A stretch of 64,000 nt of DNA from Lachnospiraceae bacterium 28-4 (GTDB lineage Bacteria > Bacillota > Clostridia > Lachnospirales > Lachnospiraceae). This document shows positions 50,226 through 58,809 of the stretch, piece by piece (within the stretch, counting starts at the first letter, position 1; the number at the start of each line of letters is the position of its first letter). The translations under genes were made by a program, and so were the position numbers. The stretch spans positions 269,708 to 333,707 of the forward strand of contig KE159600.1 of the NCBI GenBank assembly GCA_000403275.2. Reading direction: 5' to 3'. The notes beneath the pieces were generated by a model. It was not told where the DNA came from. It saw only the letters and a program-made list of their open reading frames with translations, and made no database searches.

Positions 50226-51692
50226 TTACAAAAGGGGCGACAAAAGTCTGCAAACTTGTTCCTTAAATCGAATAAAAAGAGAACGACCCACATAAATATT
50301 TTTCGTAATCTGGCTGGAATGTTCCAGATCCTCGTGGAAGATCTTCCGCATTTCCAAAGCCTTTTCTTCGTTATATATCACTGCATTCACCTCAAAGTTT
50401 AAGGCAAAGCTTCTGATATCCATATTTGCCGTACCATAGCACAGCACCTTGTCATCCACTATCATTCCTTTTGCATGAAGGAAACCTTGGTTGTAGGTAT
50501 AGCATTTTGCTCCTTCCATCACCAGATCCCCAATATAAGAATATGTGGCCCAATATACGAAAGGATGATCCGGCTTGCAGGGAATCATTACATTCACTTC
50601 TATGCCGGAGCGGATAGCAATCATCAAAGCGGCCAGTATCGCTTCATCCGGAATAAAATAAGGCGTCTGTATATAGATGCTCTTCTGCGCCTTGCCGATC
50701 AGCCGCAGATAATTATCCCTGATACTGCAATGCCTGGAATCCGGGCCGCTGGATACGATCTGCACATCGCAGCGCTGTTCCGATAAAAACGTCTTTTCAC
50801 TCATATATCTATCCGTCATAAACAGGTTTTCCTTGGAAGCATAATTCCAGTCCAAAGCAAACCGCAGCTCTAAAGAAGCCACTGCAGATCCGGTAATCCG
50901 AAGGTGCGTATCCCTCCAGTATCCGAACCGGTCGTCCATCCCAATGTATTCCTTCCCTATATTAAACCCGCCCACATATCCTGTCTTTCCGTCGATCACC
51001 ACGATTTTCCTGTGATTTCTGTAATTGATCCGAAGGTGCAGACGGCGCAGCGCGGCAGGAAAAAATTCTGAAGTCTTCACTCCCTGGCTGTTCAGCTTTT
51101 TCCAACAACTCTTTTTTACGGAGCGGCAGCCCATACCATCATAAAGTATGCGCACTTCCACCCCTTCCTCCGCCTTCTTTACAAGCACATCCCTGATCCG
51201 GTCAAACAGCACGTCGTTTTTTATAATATAATACTGGATATGAATATACTTTTCCGCCTTTTGTATATCCTCGATCAAAGCATCGAACTTCTCGTTTCCA
51301 TCCGTATAAATAGTAATATCATTATCGTCCGTCAACACAGCTCCGGCCACATCCAGATTATACATGACCAAATCCGCATAATCCGTAATCCCCGGCGCTT
51401 CTCTCTCCAGCCGCTTGCTTCTCAGGCTAAACTCCTGCCGGCGGATGGCTTCGTTCAGATGATCCTCGATCTCCTTAATACGGAATATCTTCTGCTTATG
51501 CATATCCGTTCCAAGAAGCAGATAAAATACAAAGCCAAGAATCGGTATGAAATACAAAAGCAACAACCACGTCCAAACCGACTGCGGGTCTTTTCTCTGA
51601 AAAAAAATAATAATAACTGCCAATATAAAATTAATAAAAATCAAGTGGCCGAACACAAATTCCAGCCCCATCCCTACATTCTCTAAAAACAT
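50226..51692 (-). CDS. cls: Cardiolipin synthase
   Basis: About 488 residues from ATG at 51692 (AAGGA 7 nt upstream). Two N-terminal membrane helices (FVFGHLIFINFILAVIIIFF, LLLLYFIPILGFVFYLLLG) and two phospholipase D HKD motifs: HRKIVVIDGKTGYVGG and HAKGMIVDDKVLCYGTAN. It condenses two phosphatidylglycerol molecules to cardiolipin. A YRNHRK residue run precedes the first motif as usual. Confidence 0.92.
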   Translation of the reverse strand: MFLENVGMGLEFVFGHLIFINFILAVIIIFFQRKDPQSVWTWLLLLYFIPILGFVFYLLLGTDMHKQKIFRIKEIEDHLNEAIRRQEFSLRSKRLEREAPGITDYADLVMYNLDVAGAVLTDDNDITIYTDGNEKFDALIEDIQKAEKYIHIQYYIIKNDVLFDRIRDVLVKKAEEGVEVRILYDGMGCRSVKKSCWKKLNSQGVKTSEFFPAALRRLHLRINYRNHRKIVVIDGKTGYVGGFNIGKEYIGMDDRFGYWRDTHLRITGSAVASLELRFALDWNYASKENLFMTDRYMSEKTFLSEQRCDVQIVSSGPDSRHCSIRDNYLRLIGKAQKSIYIQTPYFIPDEAILAALMIAIRSGIEVNVMIPCKPDHPFVYWATYSYIGDLVMEGAKCYTYNQGFLHAKGMIVDDKVLCYGTANMDIRSFALNFEVNAVIYNEEKALEMRKIFHEDLEHSSQITKNIYVGRSLFIRFKEQVCRLLSPLL

Positions 51693-51758
51693 AATGATAT
51701 CCTTATTCTTGTCCACCTTTACTCATTATATAATATTCCCCTTCTTTCTTCAATTACG

Positions 51759-52169
51759 GAAATGAATTTTGCCAGTTTGGAAAGGCGGCGGGGGTGGGAG
51801 GGAGCAGCGGGTACCGGGCAAAGGAAAGCGGGGGCGGGCGGGGCAGACAACGGGAAGGGGATGGAATGGTTTTCCGCTGCCTTTGCGCAGGAAAATGAGA
51901 TTTTCTTAATATTCCGGCCAGAAAACAGCAATTTGGTGACACGGATGTCACCAAAAGCCCGTAATGAGCCCGGATGGCGAATCACGGGCGGTTGCGTCCG
52001 GTAAATACAACCTTGCCGGAATATTTAGAAAATCCATTTCCCGAAGCCGGCACAAAAAACCATTCCATCCCCTTCCCGCTGTCTGCCCCGCCCGTCCCCG
52101 CCTTCCTTTGCCCGGCTCCCGCTGCTCCCTTCCATCCCGCCGCCCTTCCAAACTGGCAAAATTCATTTC
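51759..52169. repeat. Large foldback element between cls and the next gene
   Basis: Two arms of about 160 bp (51759-51921 and 52013-52169) are near-perfect inverse copies: GAAATGAATTTTGCCAGTTT at the left outer end pairs with AAACTGGCAAAATTCATTTC at the right. Between them lie two hairpins, GGTGACA/TGTCACC (51933-51950) and GCCCGT/ACGGGC (51957-51989). Both arms are purine-rich on one strand, producing false open frames on both strands. It could be a non-autonomous mobile element or a palindromic remnant. The surrounding 51693-52283 contains no gene. Confidence 0.65.
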
Positions 52170-52283
52170 TGTACCTCTCCCTATATCTCTGCATATTTCC
52201 GTGTTCTTCAATGAAATCCCTTGTCTATTTGTCAAAAGAATGCTACAATAAATTCTAATTTAACAAAAAGCGGGAGGTACATT

Positions 52284-52760
52284 GTGAGTACATTATCTAT
52301 TGTATTATTAGTCATATCGGTTATTTTAGTCATAGGCATCGTTGTATTGTATTTTCTCGGCAAAAAAGCCCAGAAAAGACAGGCACAGCAGCAGGAACAG
52401 ATAGAAGCAACCAAGCAGAGGATCTCTATGCTCGTCATCGACAAGAAGCGGATGAAGCTGAAAGATGCCGGGCTTCCACAGGCTGTCATCGCCCAGACGC
52501 CAAAACTTCTGAGGGGTTCTAAGCTGCCCGTTGTCAAGGCAAAAATAGGCCCTCAGATTATGACTCTTGTCTGCGATGAGAAAATTTTTGACATGGTACC
52601 CGTAAAGAAAGAAGTAAAAGCCACCGTAAGCGGCATCTACATCACGGAAGTAAAAGGACTCCATGGAAAACCGATCGTCGCGCCCCCAAAAAAGAAAAGC
52701 TTCTTCAAACGGGCGGTGGAAAAAGCGCAGGAAAAAGCGGGTGCAAAACCCATCAAATAA
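52284..52760 (+). CDS. Membrane-anchored basic protein, unrecognised
   Basis: 158 residues from GTG at 52284 (GGGAGG 7 nt upstream); the ATG at 52221 has no site. N-terminal transmembrane helix (IVLLVISVILVIGIVVLYFL), then a cytoplasmic Gln/Lys-rich helix and a domain MLVIDKKRMKLKDAGLPQAV ending VKATVSGIYITEVKGLHGKP. The Lys-rich tail PPKKKSFFKRAVEKA is basic. It is a bitopic protein with C-terminus inside; function unknown. Followed by a terminator. Confidence 0.65.
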   Translation: MSTLSIVLLVISVILVIGIVVLYFLGKKAQKRQAQQQEQIEATKQRISMLVIDKKRMKLKDAGLPQAVIAQTPKLLRGSKLPVVKAKIGPQIMTLVCDEKIFDMVPVKKEVKATVSGIYITEVKGLHGKPIVAPPKKKSFFKRAVEKAQEKAGAKPIK

Positions 52761-52774
52761 AAGAACATAAAAAA

Positions 52775-52812
52775 TCCCTCCAAACTCTAAAACGGGCTTG
52801 GAGGGTTAGTTT
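52775..52812. terminator. Terminator after the membrane-anchored protein
   Basis: CCCTCCAA (52776-52783) pairs with TTGGAGGG (52798-52805), followed by TTAGTTTTA and preceded by an A run; works in both directions for the convergent radical SAM gene. Confidence 0.78.
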
Positions 52813-52833
52813 TATCAAAACGCTGTTTTTCAT

Positions 52834-53733
52834 TTATAGATGATGAACACTCTTCCTATACTGTTGTAATTCTTCTTCGCTGACATTACCTATAATTTCA
52901 TCGAGAAACGACAACAGTTTTTTCTTGTCTTTTGGCAGTTGCCCGTAAAACTGATACGCATTGGAAGCTCCCATTGCGGCAAAGATAGTCGGTATCTGCA
53001 AATTTTCAATAAGTGTCCGCATCTCTTTGTACTTTTTAAGTTCACTTTCCTCATGCCAGTGTCCATGTTGTATTTCAGCATAAAGCTGAGAATCGGGATA
53101 AATCGTAAGCATATTTGCTCCGATGAGCGAAGGGTGTATCTGGTTGCATATATCAGCCGTCAATTTTGCCCCTATTTCCCCACGACCTGCCCCGGAAATA
53201 CTTACCAGGTAAAAGAAACTGTAATGAATATCCGCTGCATCCAATCTCTGGCATTGCTCTATGATGTCTGCCGAGGTATATCCCTTGTTCATAAACCGCA
53301 GGGCTTCATCATCGCCTGTTTCTATTCCTATTGTCAAACCATCATAACCCATAGCCCGCAGTTTGGTAAGTTCTTCATCGGTTTTCAGAGCAACATCCGT
53401 AATCCTTGCAAACGAACCAATACACTGAACGGACGGGAGATGTCTATGGATTAACTCTGCAATCGCAGCTAATTTATCATAGGACAAAACGAATGGGTTA
53501 GCTCCTGTCAAAAACACTCGGCGGGGACGCCCACTGTTCCAAACTTTCGCTGCCCCTTTGACCTCCCGTAAATCACACTCAATATCCTCCAAAGGGGACA
53601 TTCTGAATTGAAACGGCAAATCATTATACAAAGTACAAAACTTGCATTTATGATGCGTACAGCCTGCCGTTACCTCTAACAAAAGTGATGCCGCTTCATA
53701 CGGCGGTCGCCAAATTGTTCCTGTATAGTGCAT
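52834..53733 (-). CDS. Radical SAM protein (HemN/Elp3-like)
   Basis: 299 residues from ATG at 53733 (AAAGGAG 8 nt upstream). The cluster motif is GCTHHKCKFCTLY, a spaced variant (C-x4-C-x2-C) found in one branch of radical SAM proteins, followed by VFLTGANPFVLSY and TIGIETGDDEALRFMNKG (SAM and sheet regions). No substrate can be named. It is divergent from the HxlR regulator at 53935, which may control it. Confidence 0.82.
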   Translation of the reverse strand: MHYTGTIWRPPYEAASLLLEVTAGCTHHKCKFCTLYNDLPFQFRMSPLEDIECDLREVKGAAKVWNSGRPRRVFLTGANPFVLSYDKLAAIAELIHRHLPSVQCIGSFARITDVALKTDEELTKLRAMGYDGLTIGIETGDDEALRFMNKGYTSADIIEQCQRLDAADIHYSFFYLVSISGAGRGEIGAKLTADICNQIHPSLIGANMLTIYPDSQLYAEIQHGHWHEESELKKYKEMRTLIENLQIPTIFAAMGASNAYQFYGQLPKDKKKLLSFLDEIIGNVSEEELQQYRKSVHHL

Positions 53734-53934
53734 AAGCACATCTCCTTTCCTTGTTCCTGCACTGTTTTCCGTGCATACAGCTATATCCTCATGGTGTTTT
53801 CTGTCATCTATACCAATTATACTTTTATACAATTATTTTACAAGTACTGTACTTTTTTATAGTACCTGCATAAAATCTGTGCATTGATTTATGCGGAAAT
53901 GTATATTATACTGTTCCAAAAAGGAGTGGCCGGA

Positions 53935-54264
53935 ATGAAAAAAAGCGCATTGGCTGTTGAACGCTGCAAAACAGTTTCTACCATACAAAAAATTTTAGGC
54001 GGTAAATGGAAAATTGAAATCATTTATTACATCGCCTTTCAGGATATACACCGCTTCGGGGAACTTCGCCGGCATATCGGCGATATTACGGAATCGAGCC
54101 TGACAAAGCAGCTTCGGGAATTGGAAGCAGACGGATTCATTACCCGTCACGATTACAAAGAAGTCCCTCCCCATGTGGAATATAATCTTACTGACTTGGG
54201 GAAAAGCTTCATTCCCGTCTTTGAACATATGAAACAGTGGGGAGATGAAAACCTTAGAGAATAA
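53935..54264 (+). CDS. HxlR-family transcription regulator
   Basis: 109 residues from ATG at 53935 (AAGGAG 8 nt upstream). Winged helix: VERCKTVSTIQKILGGKWKI, IHRFGELRRHIGDITESSLT and QLRELEADGFITRHDYKEVP followed by VEYNLTDLGKSF, all canonical HxlR. The conserved Cys of HxlR proteins is in ERCKTV. Likely thiol- or quinone-responsive repressor. It faces away from the radical SAM gene across a short AT-rich promoter region. Confidence 0.88.
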   Translation: MKKSALAVERCKTVSTIQKILGGKWKIEIIYYIAFQDIHRFGELRRHIGDITESSLTKQLRELEADGFITRHDYKEVPPHVEYNLTDLGKSFIPVFEHMKQWGDENLRE

Positions 54265-54551
54265 ACAAGGCACAGTATTCGACAAGCACATAAATGACAC
54301 ATAAATAGTTAGGATATAATACTTATAGCAGCAAATAGCATACGCTACATATGCCATTCAAATTTTACCTTAACAGAAGCCTTTATCTGGCTACGTTTTA
54401 TCCTATGCCTGTATATGTGTTTTCAATTTTATCATATACGATGAATTTTTCTATTTTCTCAGATAAAACAACGGCATTAGCTCTATGCCAATGCCGCCTT
54501 CAAAATCAATGAAAAATAAGTTCTGCAAAATAAAAATATGTCCCTTGCATT
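54265..54551. other. Intergenic region, nothing recognised
   Basis: 287 bp between the convergent HxlR and DUF1934 genes. AT-rich; a few short open frames without ribosome binding sites and no clear hairpin. Confidence 0.5.
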
Positions 54552-55001
54552 TTATTGAAGCGAGAACCCCTCTCCGCCCCTGGAGCGGATATCCATCCGT
54601 ATCTTACAATTTGCCAGATGTTCGTAATTTACTTCCAACGCATAATCCACACTTACTTCAATGCGTTCCTCCTCTTCCGTCATTTTTATACTCTTCGCAT
54701 CTATTCCAATCAATATGTTTCCGTAAGGAGTAGCATAATTCGTCATATTTTTTTTCTTTTCTTCAAAGATCATATGTACGTTGACCAGCCCTTTCTTCGT
54801 CAGATCCAAGCTGTTGTCTTTGAACTTAATAATATTCCTCGTGCTTTCCTGAAATCCTTCCATCACCTCGTCAAAAACCACATAGTGACTGTCGTTCCGT
54901 TTATAATATTCCGCCGGCGTGATCGTCTCTATTTTGTCCCCGTCCGCAGACCCGGCATCAAATTGAAGTCCCCGTAAAGATAACAATACCTCTTTTGTCA
55001 T
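54552..55001 (-). CDS. DUF1934 (YwiB-like) beta-barrel protein
   Basis: 149 residues. Contains EVLLSLRGLQFDAG, ITPAEYYKRNDSHYVVFDEV and YGNILIGIDAKSIKMTEEEE with alternating hydrophobic beta strands, as in the lipocalin-like DUF1934/YwiB family. AAGGGATAAG precedes the ATG. Role unknown. It follows murI by 34 bp in the same direction. Confidence 0.78.
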   Translation of the reverse strand: MTKEVLLSLRGLQFDAGSADGDKIETITPAEYYKRNDSHYVVFDEVMEGFQESTRNIIKFKDNSLDLTKKGLVNVHMIFEEKKKNMTNYATPYGNILIGIDAKSIKMTEEEERIEVSVDYALEVNYEHLANCKIRMDIRSRGGEGFSLQ

Positions 55002-55035
55002 GACTTATCCCTTTCCTCTATTGTTCTTCCCAAGC

Positions 55036-55890
55036 TCAATAGCTTTCTATATTGATCGTCTTTGCCGACAGGATCCCGTATTTCAAAATGGAATTGGCAA
55101 ACGTCTGGAATTTATCCGCCATATCGCTTACGTAAAACTGATAACGGTTTGATCCCAATCCCTGCGGTTTTTCATTCAATAACCCTTCTTTTTCCAGCAG
55201 TTCTTTCAACTCCCTCGCAGTCTCGTATGCAGGGTTCACAAGCGTGACCCCCTCCCCCACGATCTTTCTGACCGTGGAACGAATCAGCGGATAATGAGTA
55301 CATCCCAAGATCAGAGTATCTATCCCGCTGTCGATAAGTACGCTCAAATATCTCGTGGCTATTTCATCCGTCACAGGATCCTGCCACAACCCTTCTTCCA
55401 CTAAAGGCACAAACAGAGGGCATGCTTTTCCAAGCACTGCAATCTCCGGATCAATCTCATTAATATATGTAGAATAAATATGGCTTCCGATCGTTCCCTC
55501 CGTGCCGATTACGCCTATCCTGCCGTTTTTCGTCGCTTCCGCAGCCACCTTTGCTCCGGGCTTGACCACGCCTATCATGGGGATGTCCAGCTCTTTCTCT
55601 ATTTCATCCAACGCATATGCGCTCGCCGTATTACAGGCTGCTACAATAGCCTTCACCCGCTGTTCCTTCAGGAAACGGACAATTTGCCTCGAATACCTCG
55701 TAATCGTTTCCTTCGATTTGCTTCCATAGGGTACTCTGGCAGTGTCCCCGAAATAAATGATTTTCTCGTTGGGAATCTGCCGCATAATCTCCCTCGCCAC
55801 CGTCAGTCCGCCCACCCCGGAATCGAAGACTCCTACAGGCGCTTCGGCCATTGCTTCTTTATTCGTCACTGAACCCATCGCTGACTCCAT
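55036..55890 (-). CDS. murI: Glutamate racemase
   Basis: 284 residues. Signatures FDSGVGGLTVAREI, the catalytic first Cys in VAACNTASAYA, and the second Cys in LILGCTHYPLIRS. It supplies D-glutamate for peptidoglycan. ATG at 55890 follows AAGGATC very closely; ATG at 55878 has GGAG 6 nt upstream and may be the true start. It overlaps the end of the small upstream gene by about 30 bp. Confidence 0.93.
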   Translation of the reverse strand: MESAMGSVTNKEAMAEAPVGVFDSGVGGLTVAREIMRQIPNEKIIYFGDTARVPYGSKSKETITRYSRQIVRFLKEQRVKAIVAACNTASAYALDEIEKELDIPMIGVVKPGAKVAAEATKNGRIGVIGTEGTIGSHIYSTYINEIDPEIAVLGKACPLFVPLVEEGLWQDPVTDEIATRYLSVLIDSGIDTLILGCTHYPLIRSTVRKIVGEGVTLVNPAYETARELKELLEKEGLLNEKPQGLGSNRYQFYVSDMADKFQTFANSILKYGILSAKTINIESY

Positions 55891-56149
55891 GATCCTTCCC
55901 TTTGCTTTCTGATTTTAACTTTTCCAAAATCCTGCTTTTCATCCGTATCTGCTCCGGCTTCGCACCGCTAAGGCCGGTAAAAACATCTTCTTTCAGGACG
56001 CCCGCTGGCATATCATCTCGGATGCCATCCATCGTATCGTCCGCAACAATTTTACAGACATCCTCCGTAAAACATAAGTCAGGATATATCATACCCCAAA
56101 ATCCCCAAACTGAAAACAGTATAATTCCGGTTTCCCACAATTTTTTCAT
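55859..56149 (-). CDS. Small membrane-anchored hypothetical protein
   Basis: 96 residues. N-terminal signal-anchor (TGIILFSVWGFWGMIYPDL), then a charged region with Asp/Lys/Glu (CKIVADDTMDGIRDDM onwards). Its 3' end overlaps the start of murI by about 32 bp, so it may be co-transcribed and coupled with it. No domain recognised. Confidence 0.55.
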   Translation of the reverse strand: MKKLWETGIILFSVWGFWGMIYPDLCFTEDVCKIVADDTMDGIRDDMPAGVLKEDVFTGLSGAKPEQIRMKSRILEKLKSESKGKDHGVSDGFSDE

Positions 56150-56214
56150 CCGACTTCCCCTATCATTTTTATTGTAGCCGTTCCTGCCACTGATAAAGAA
56201 AGTCTTCCCTTATT

Positions 56215-56943
56215 TTAACGGTTTATACATTGCCCGGAATCATTACCTGCATTAGCGCTGCCGTCTCCGCTGTCGAGCCGGATCTGCCGTATCACCGATT
56301 TTTCCTGGTTATCGATATGCATTTTCGCTGCCGCCGCCGCTGCTTCCCTGTCTTTTGCGCGAATGCTCTCATATATTATTCTATGCTCTTCCACCAGCCG
56401 TTCATGCTGGCTTTCGTCCTTAATATATTCAAAACGGTATCTGTACATTTGTTCCGCCAGATTATTAACCAACTGCACCAGCCTCCGGTTGCCGGTAGCC
56501 GCTACAATAATATCATGCAGCGCCACATCCGCTTTCGCAATGGCCGTAGTATCCCCTGTCCTCGTAGCTTTTTCAAATCCGGCGCAAGCTTCTTCCAGCT
56601 TTCCCATTTCTTCTTCCGATATTCTGTCACAAGCCAGTTCCGCGCACAGGGCATCCAGCGCCCTGCGCACTTCCAGCACATCTTTCATGCTCTTTTCCGT
56701 GATCTGGGCTACTTCCGCCCCCCGCCTTGGTATCATCGTTACCAGGCCTTCCAGCTCCAGCTTTCGTATCGCCTCCCTAATGGGCGTCCTGCTCACCCCC
56801 AGCCGGTTAGCGAGATGGATTTCCATTAATCTTTCCCCCGGCTTCAATTCCCCTGTCAATATTGCTTTCCGCAATGTATTGAACACTACGTCCCGCAATG
56901 GCAGAAAGTCGTCCATATTTACCTGTAAACTATCCTTCTCCAT
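56215..56943 (-). CDS. GntR-family regulator, FadR type
   Basis: 242 residues. N-terminal winged helix (LRKAILTGELKPGERLMEIHLANRLGVSRTPIREAIRKLELEGLV in part) and C-terminal FCD domain (DVLEVRRALDALCAELACD, LHDIIVAATGNRRLVQLV, HRIIYESIRAKDREAA). The FCD metal-binding pattern (Asp/His/His) is compatible with ligand or metal sensing. It lies 24 bp after ispE and may be transcribed with it. Confidence 0.9.
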   Translation of the reverse strand: MEKDSLQVNMDDFLPLRDVVFNTLRKAILTGELKPGERLMEIHLANRLGVSRTPIREAIRKLELEGLVTMIPRRGAEVAQITEKSMKDVLEVRRALDALCAELACDRISEEEMGKLEEACAGFEKATRTGDTTAIAKADVALHDIIVAATGNRRLVQLVNNLAEQMYRYRFEYIKDESQHERLVEEHRIIYESIRAKDREAAAAAAKMHIDNQEKSVIRQIRLDSGDGSANAGNDSGQCINR

Positions 56944-56967
56944 AAACCTGCCCCTTTTTCCTTCAAT

Positions 56968-57864
56968 TTAGCTTTTTCTCGCATTCCTTTCCGCCCATCC
57001 GGTAAGAAATAGCTGACCGGCAAGATTTGCTTGTGCTATTTCGTTGTATGCTTTCCTGGCTTTTTCCTCTTCCCCAAAAATACCGAATACCGTAGGACCG
57101 CTGCCGCTCATCAGCGCATTCCACGCCCCGCTTTTCTTCATAACTTCCTTAATCTCCCTTATCACAGGATATGCGTTTACCGTCACCGTCTCCAATACAT
57201 TCCCCATGCGCTCCGCCATGCCCCGCAGATCCCCTTCTTCTATTGCCGCCCGCATCCCGTCGATATCCGGGTGATACTCCAGGCTTTCCGCATGAAGATT
57301 CTCATATACATATTTTGTGGACACATCGATATCCGGTTTTGCGACCAGCACGACGCAGGCCGGCGCATCCGGCAGTTTTGTAAGGATTTCCCCGATCCCT
57401 TCCGCCAACGCCGTACCTCCTTTGACGCAGTAAGGAATGTCCGCCCCTATCTTTACCCCGAGGGCACACATCTCGTCTTCGTCCATGCCCAGCCCGAACA
57501 TCTCGTTCATACCATGAAAAACTGCCGCCGCATCCGTACTGCCTCCTGCCATTCCTGCTGCCATGGGAATTCTCTTTTGCAGTTCTATTTTTATTCCTTC
57601 CCTGACAGAGCAAGTCTCTGTCACCAGCCTGGCCGCTTTATAAATCAGATTGCTTTCGTCCCCGGGAAGTTCTTCTTTATCCGTCGTTACAACGATCCCC
57701 GGCCTTTCCTGCCTTGTAAAAGTAAGTACATCACAAATATCTACCGTCTGCATGATCATCCTTACTTCATGATATCCGTCCTCTCTGCGCCTTATGACAT
57801 CCAATCCCAGATTTACCTTGGCATAAGCTTTTTTTGTTATAGTATTTTTTCTATCTGAACTCAT
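56968..57864 (-). CDS. ispE: 4-diphosphocytidyl-2-C-methyl-D-erythritol kinase
   Basis: About 298 residues from ATG at 57864. GHMP kinase motifs: AYAKVNLGLDVIRRREDGYH, the glycine loop KRIPMAAGMAGGSTDAAAVF, and MSGSGPTVFGIF near the end. It phosphorylates CDP-ME in the non-mevalonate isoprenoid pathway. ATG at 57882 is also possible; neither has a strong site. Confidence 0.93.
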   Translation of the reverse strand: MSSDRKNTITKKAYAKVNLGLDVIRRREDGYHEVRMIMQTVDICDVLTFTRQERPGIVVTTDKEELPGDESNLIYKAARLVTETCSVREGIKIELQKRIPMAAGMAGGSTDAAAVFHGMNEMFGLGMDEDEMCALGVKIGADIPYCVKGGTALAEGIGEILTKLPDAPACVVLVAKPDIDVSTKYVYENLHAESLEYHPDIDGMRAAIEEGDLRGMAERMGNVLETVTVNAYPVIREIKEVMKKSGAWNALMSGSGPTVFGIFGEEEKARKAYNEIAQANLAGQLFLTGWAERNARKS

Positions 57865-58039
57865 ATTGTACCCCGTTTGCATTTTGTATACATAGTTTGT
57901 ATTTTATTATATCCAACGCATTCCGGTTCGTCAACATGGAAATCCCTCCGTAAAAGCCGCAATTCTCCATTTTTTTCAGTACGATGTGGCACGAAATAGC
58001 GATTTTGCATAAGATACTATTATCAAATATTTGGTAATT

Positions 58040-58078
58040 GCCGATATAGACTATAGATTAGGAGTATTTTCCCTAATC
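58040..58078 (+). promoter_or_regulatory. Sigma-28-like -10 box and leader hairpin
   Basis: GCCGATAT (58040-58047) equals the sigma-D/sigma-28 -10 consensus except for the last base; a weak -35 (TCAA, 13-bp spacer) lies upstream. The leader then forms GATTAGG/CCTAATC (58056-58078) before AAGGAGGG. Confidence 0.45.
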
Positions 58079-58117
58079 GTGTACTAATATTATTTACATA
58101 TCCAAGGAGGGTTTAAA

Positions 58118-58714
58118 ATGAGCGTAAATGGAGTTACCGGATCAAAAGGCGCTGCCGATCTGTACGGCACTTATAACACTTCAGCAAAAACTGCTGAAAA
58201 GACGGAAAACAAAAAAGAAGAAAATACGAATAACGGCGGCGTAGTTTACGAGCCTTCTTCCAAACCGGCTGCTACACAGCAGACAAGTAAAAAACCTGAT
58301 GCTAACTTGGTAGCTAAATTAAAGGCAGATTCCGATGCACGCGTTTCGCAGTTAAAGAGTCTTGTAGAACAGATGATTTCCAAACAGGGGCAGACCCTCG
58401 GAAAAGCGGACAGCATTTGGAGTTTCCTTGCAAGCGGAAACTTTACCGTTGATGCTGCAACCAAAGCACAGGCGCAGAAGGATATTGCTGACGACGGTTA
58501 CTGGGGCGTAGAGCAGACTTCCAGCCGCATCGTTGATTTCGCTACCGCATTGGCAGGAAGCGATCCGAAACAGCTTGAAAAAATGAGAGACGCTTTCAAA
58601 AAAGGTTTTGATGAAGCTACCAGCACTTGGGGCAAATCCCTTCCTGACATCAGCCAGAAAACCTATCAGGCTGTTATGGATAAATTTGACCAGCTGATGG
58701 GAACAGAAGGATAA
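58118..58714 (+). CDS. Conserved Lachnospiraceae-type hypothetical protein
   Basis: 198 residues, no signal peptide. Residues 1-60 are low complexity (Lys/Thr/Asn/Gly); the rest is helical with DANLVAKLKADSDARVSQLK, KSLVEQMISKQGQTLGKADS and a conserved QTSSRIVDFATALAGSDPKQ. I recognise the general look of small proteins widespread in Lachnospiraceae but no function. Strong AAGGAGG site. Its own promoter region has a sigma-28-like -10 (58040), and it ends before a strong terminator, so it is a single-gene unit. Confidence 0.75.
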   Translation: MSVNGVTGSKGAADLYGTYNTSAKTAEKTENKKEENTNNGGVVYEPSSKPAATQQTSKKPDANLVAKLKADSDARVSQLKSLVEQMISKQGQTLGKADSIWSFLASGNFTVDAATKAQAQKDIADDGYWGVEQTSSRIVDFATALAGSDPKQLEKMRDAFKKGFDEATSTWGKSLPDISQKTYQAVMDKFDQLMGTEG

Positions 58715-58751
58715 CGTATTTTTCTTCTAATGATGTTGTACCATAACGCAC

Positions 58752-58787
58752 AGACCAGAAAACCGATTGGTTTTCTGGTCTTTTTAT
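58752..58787 (+). terminator. Terminator
   Basis: AGACCAGAAAACC (58752-58764) pairs perfectly with GGTTTTCTGGTCT (58769-58781) around GATT, followed by TTTT. Confidence 0.9.
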
Positions 58788-58809
58788 CTTCTTTATCCTC
58801 TTTATTCTT

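Noticed and set aside
51719-52258. Several overlapping frames of 70-95 residues on both strands
   Set aside because: They come from the purine-biased arms of the inverted repeat, lack ribosome binding sites and mirror each other.
52834-53733. Second RiPP maturase
   Set aside because: The protein lacks a SPASM region and no Cys-rich small peptide lies nearby; the context is a divergent HxlR regulator.
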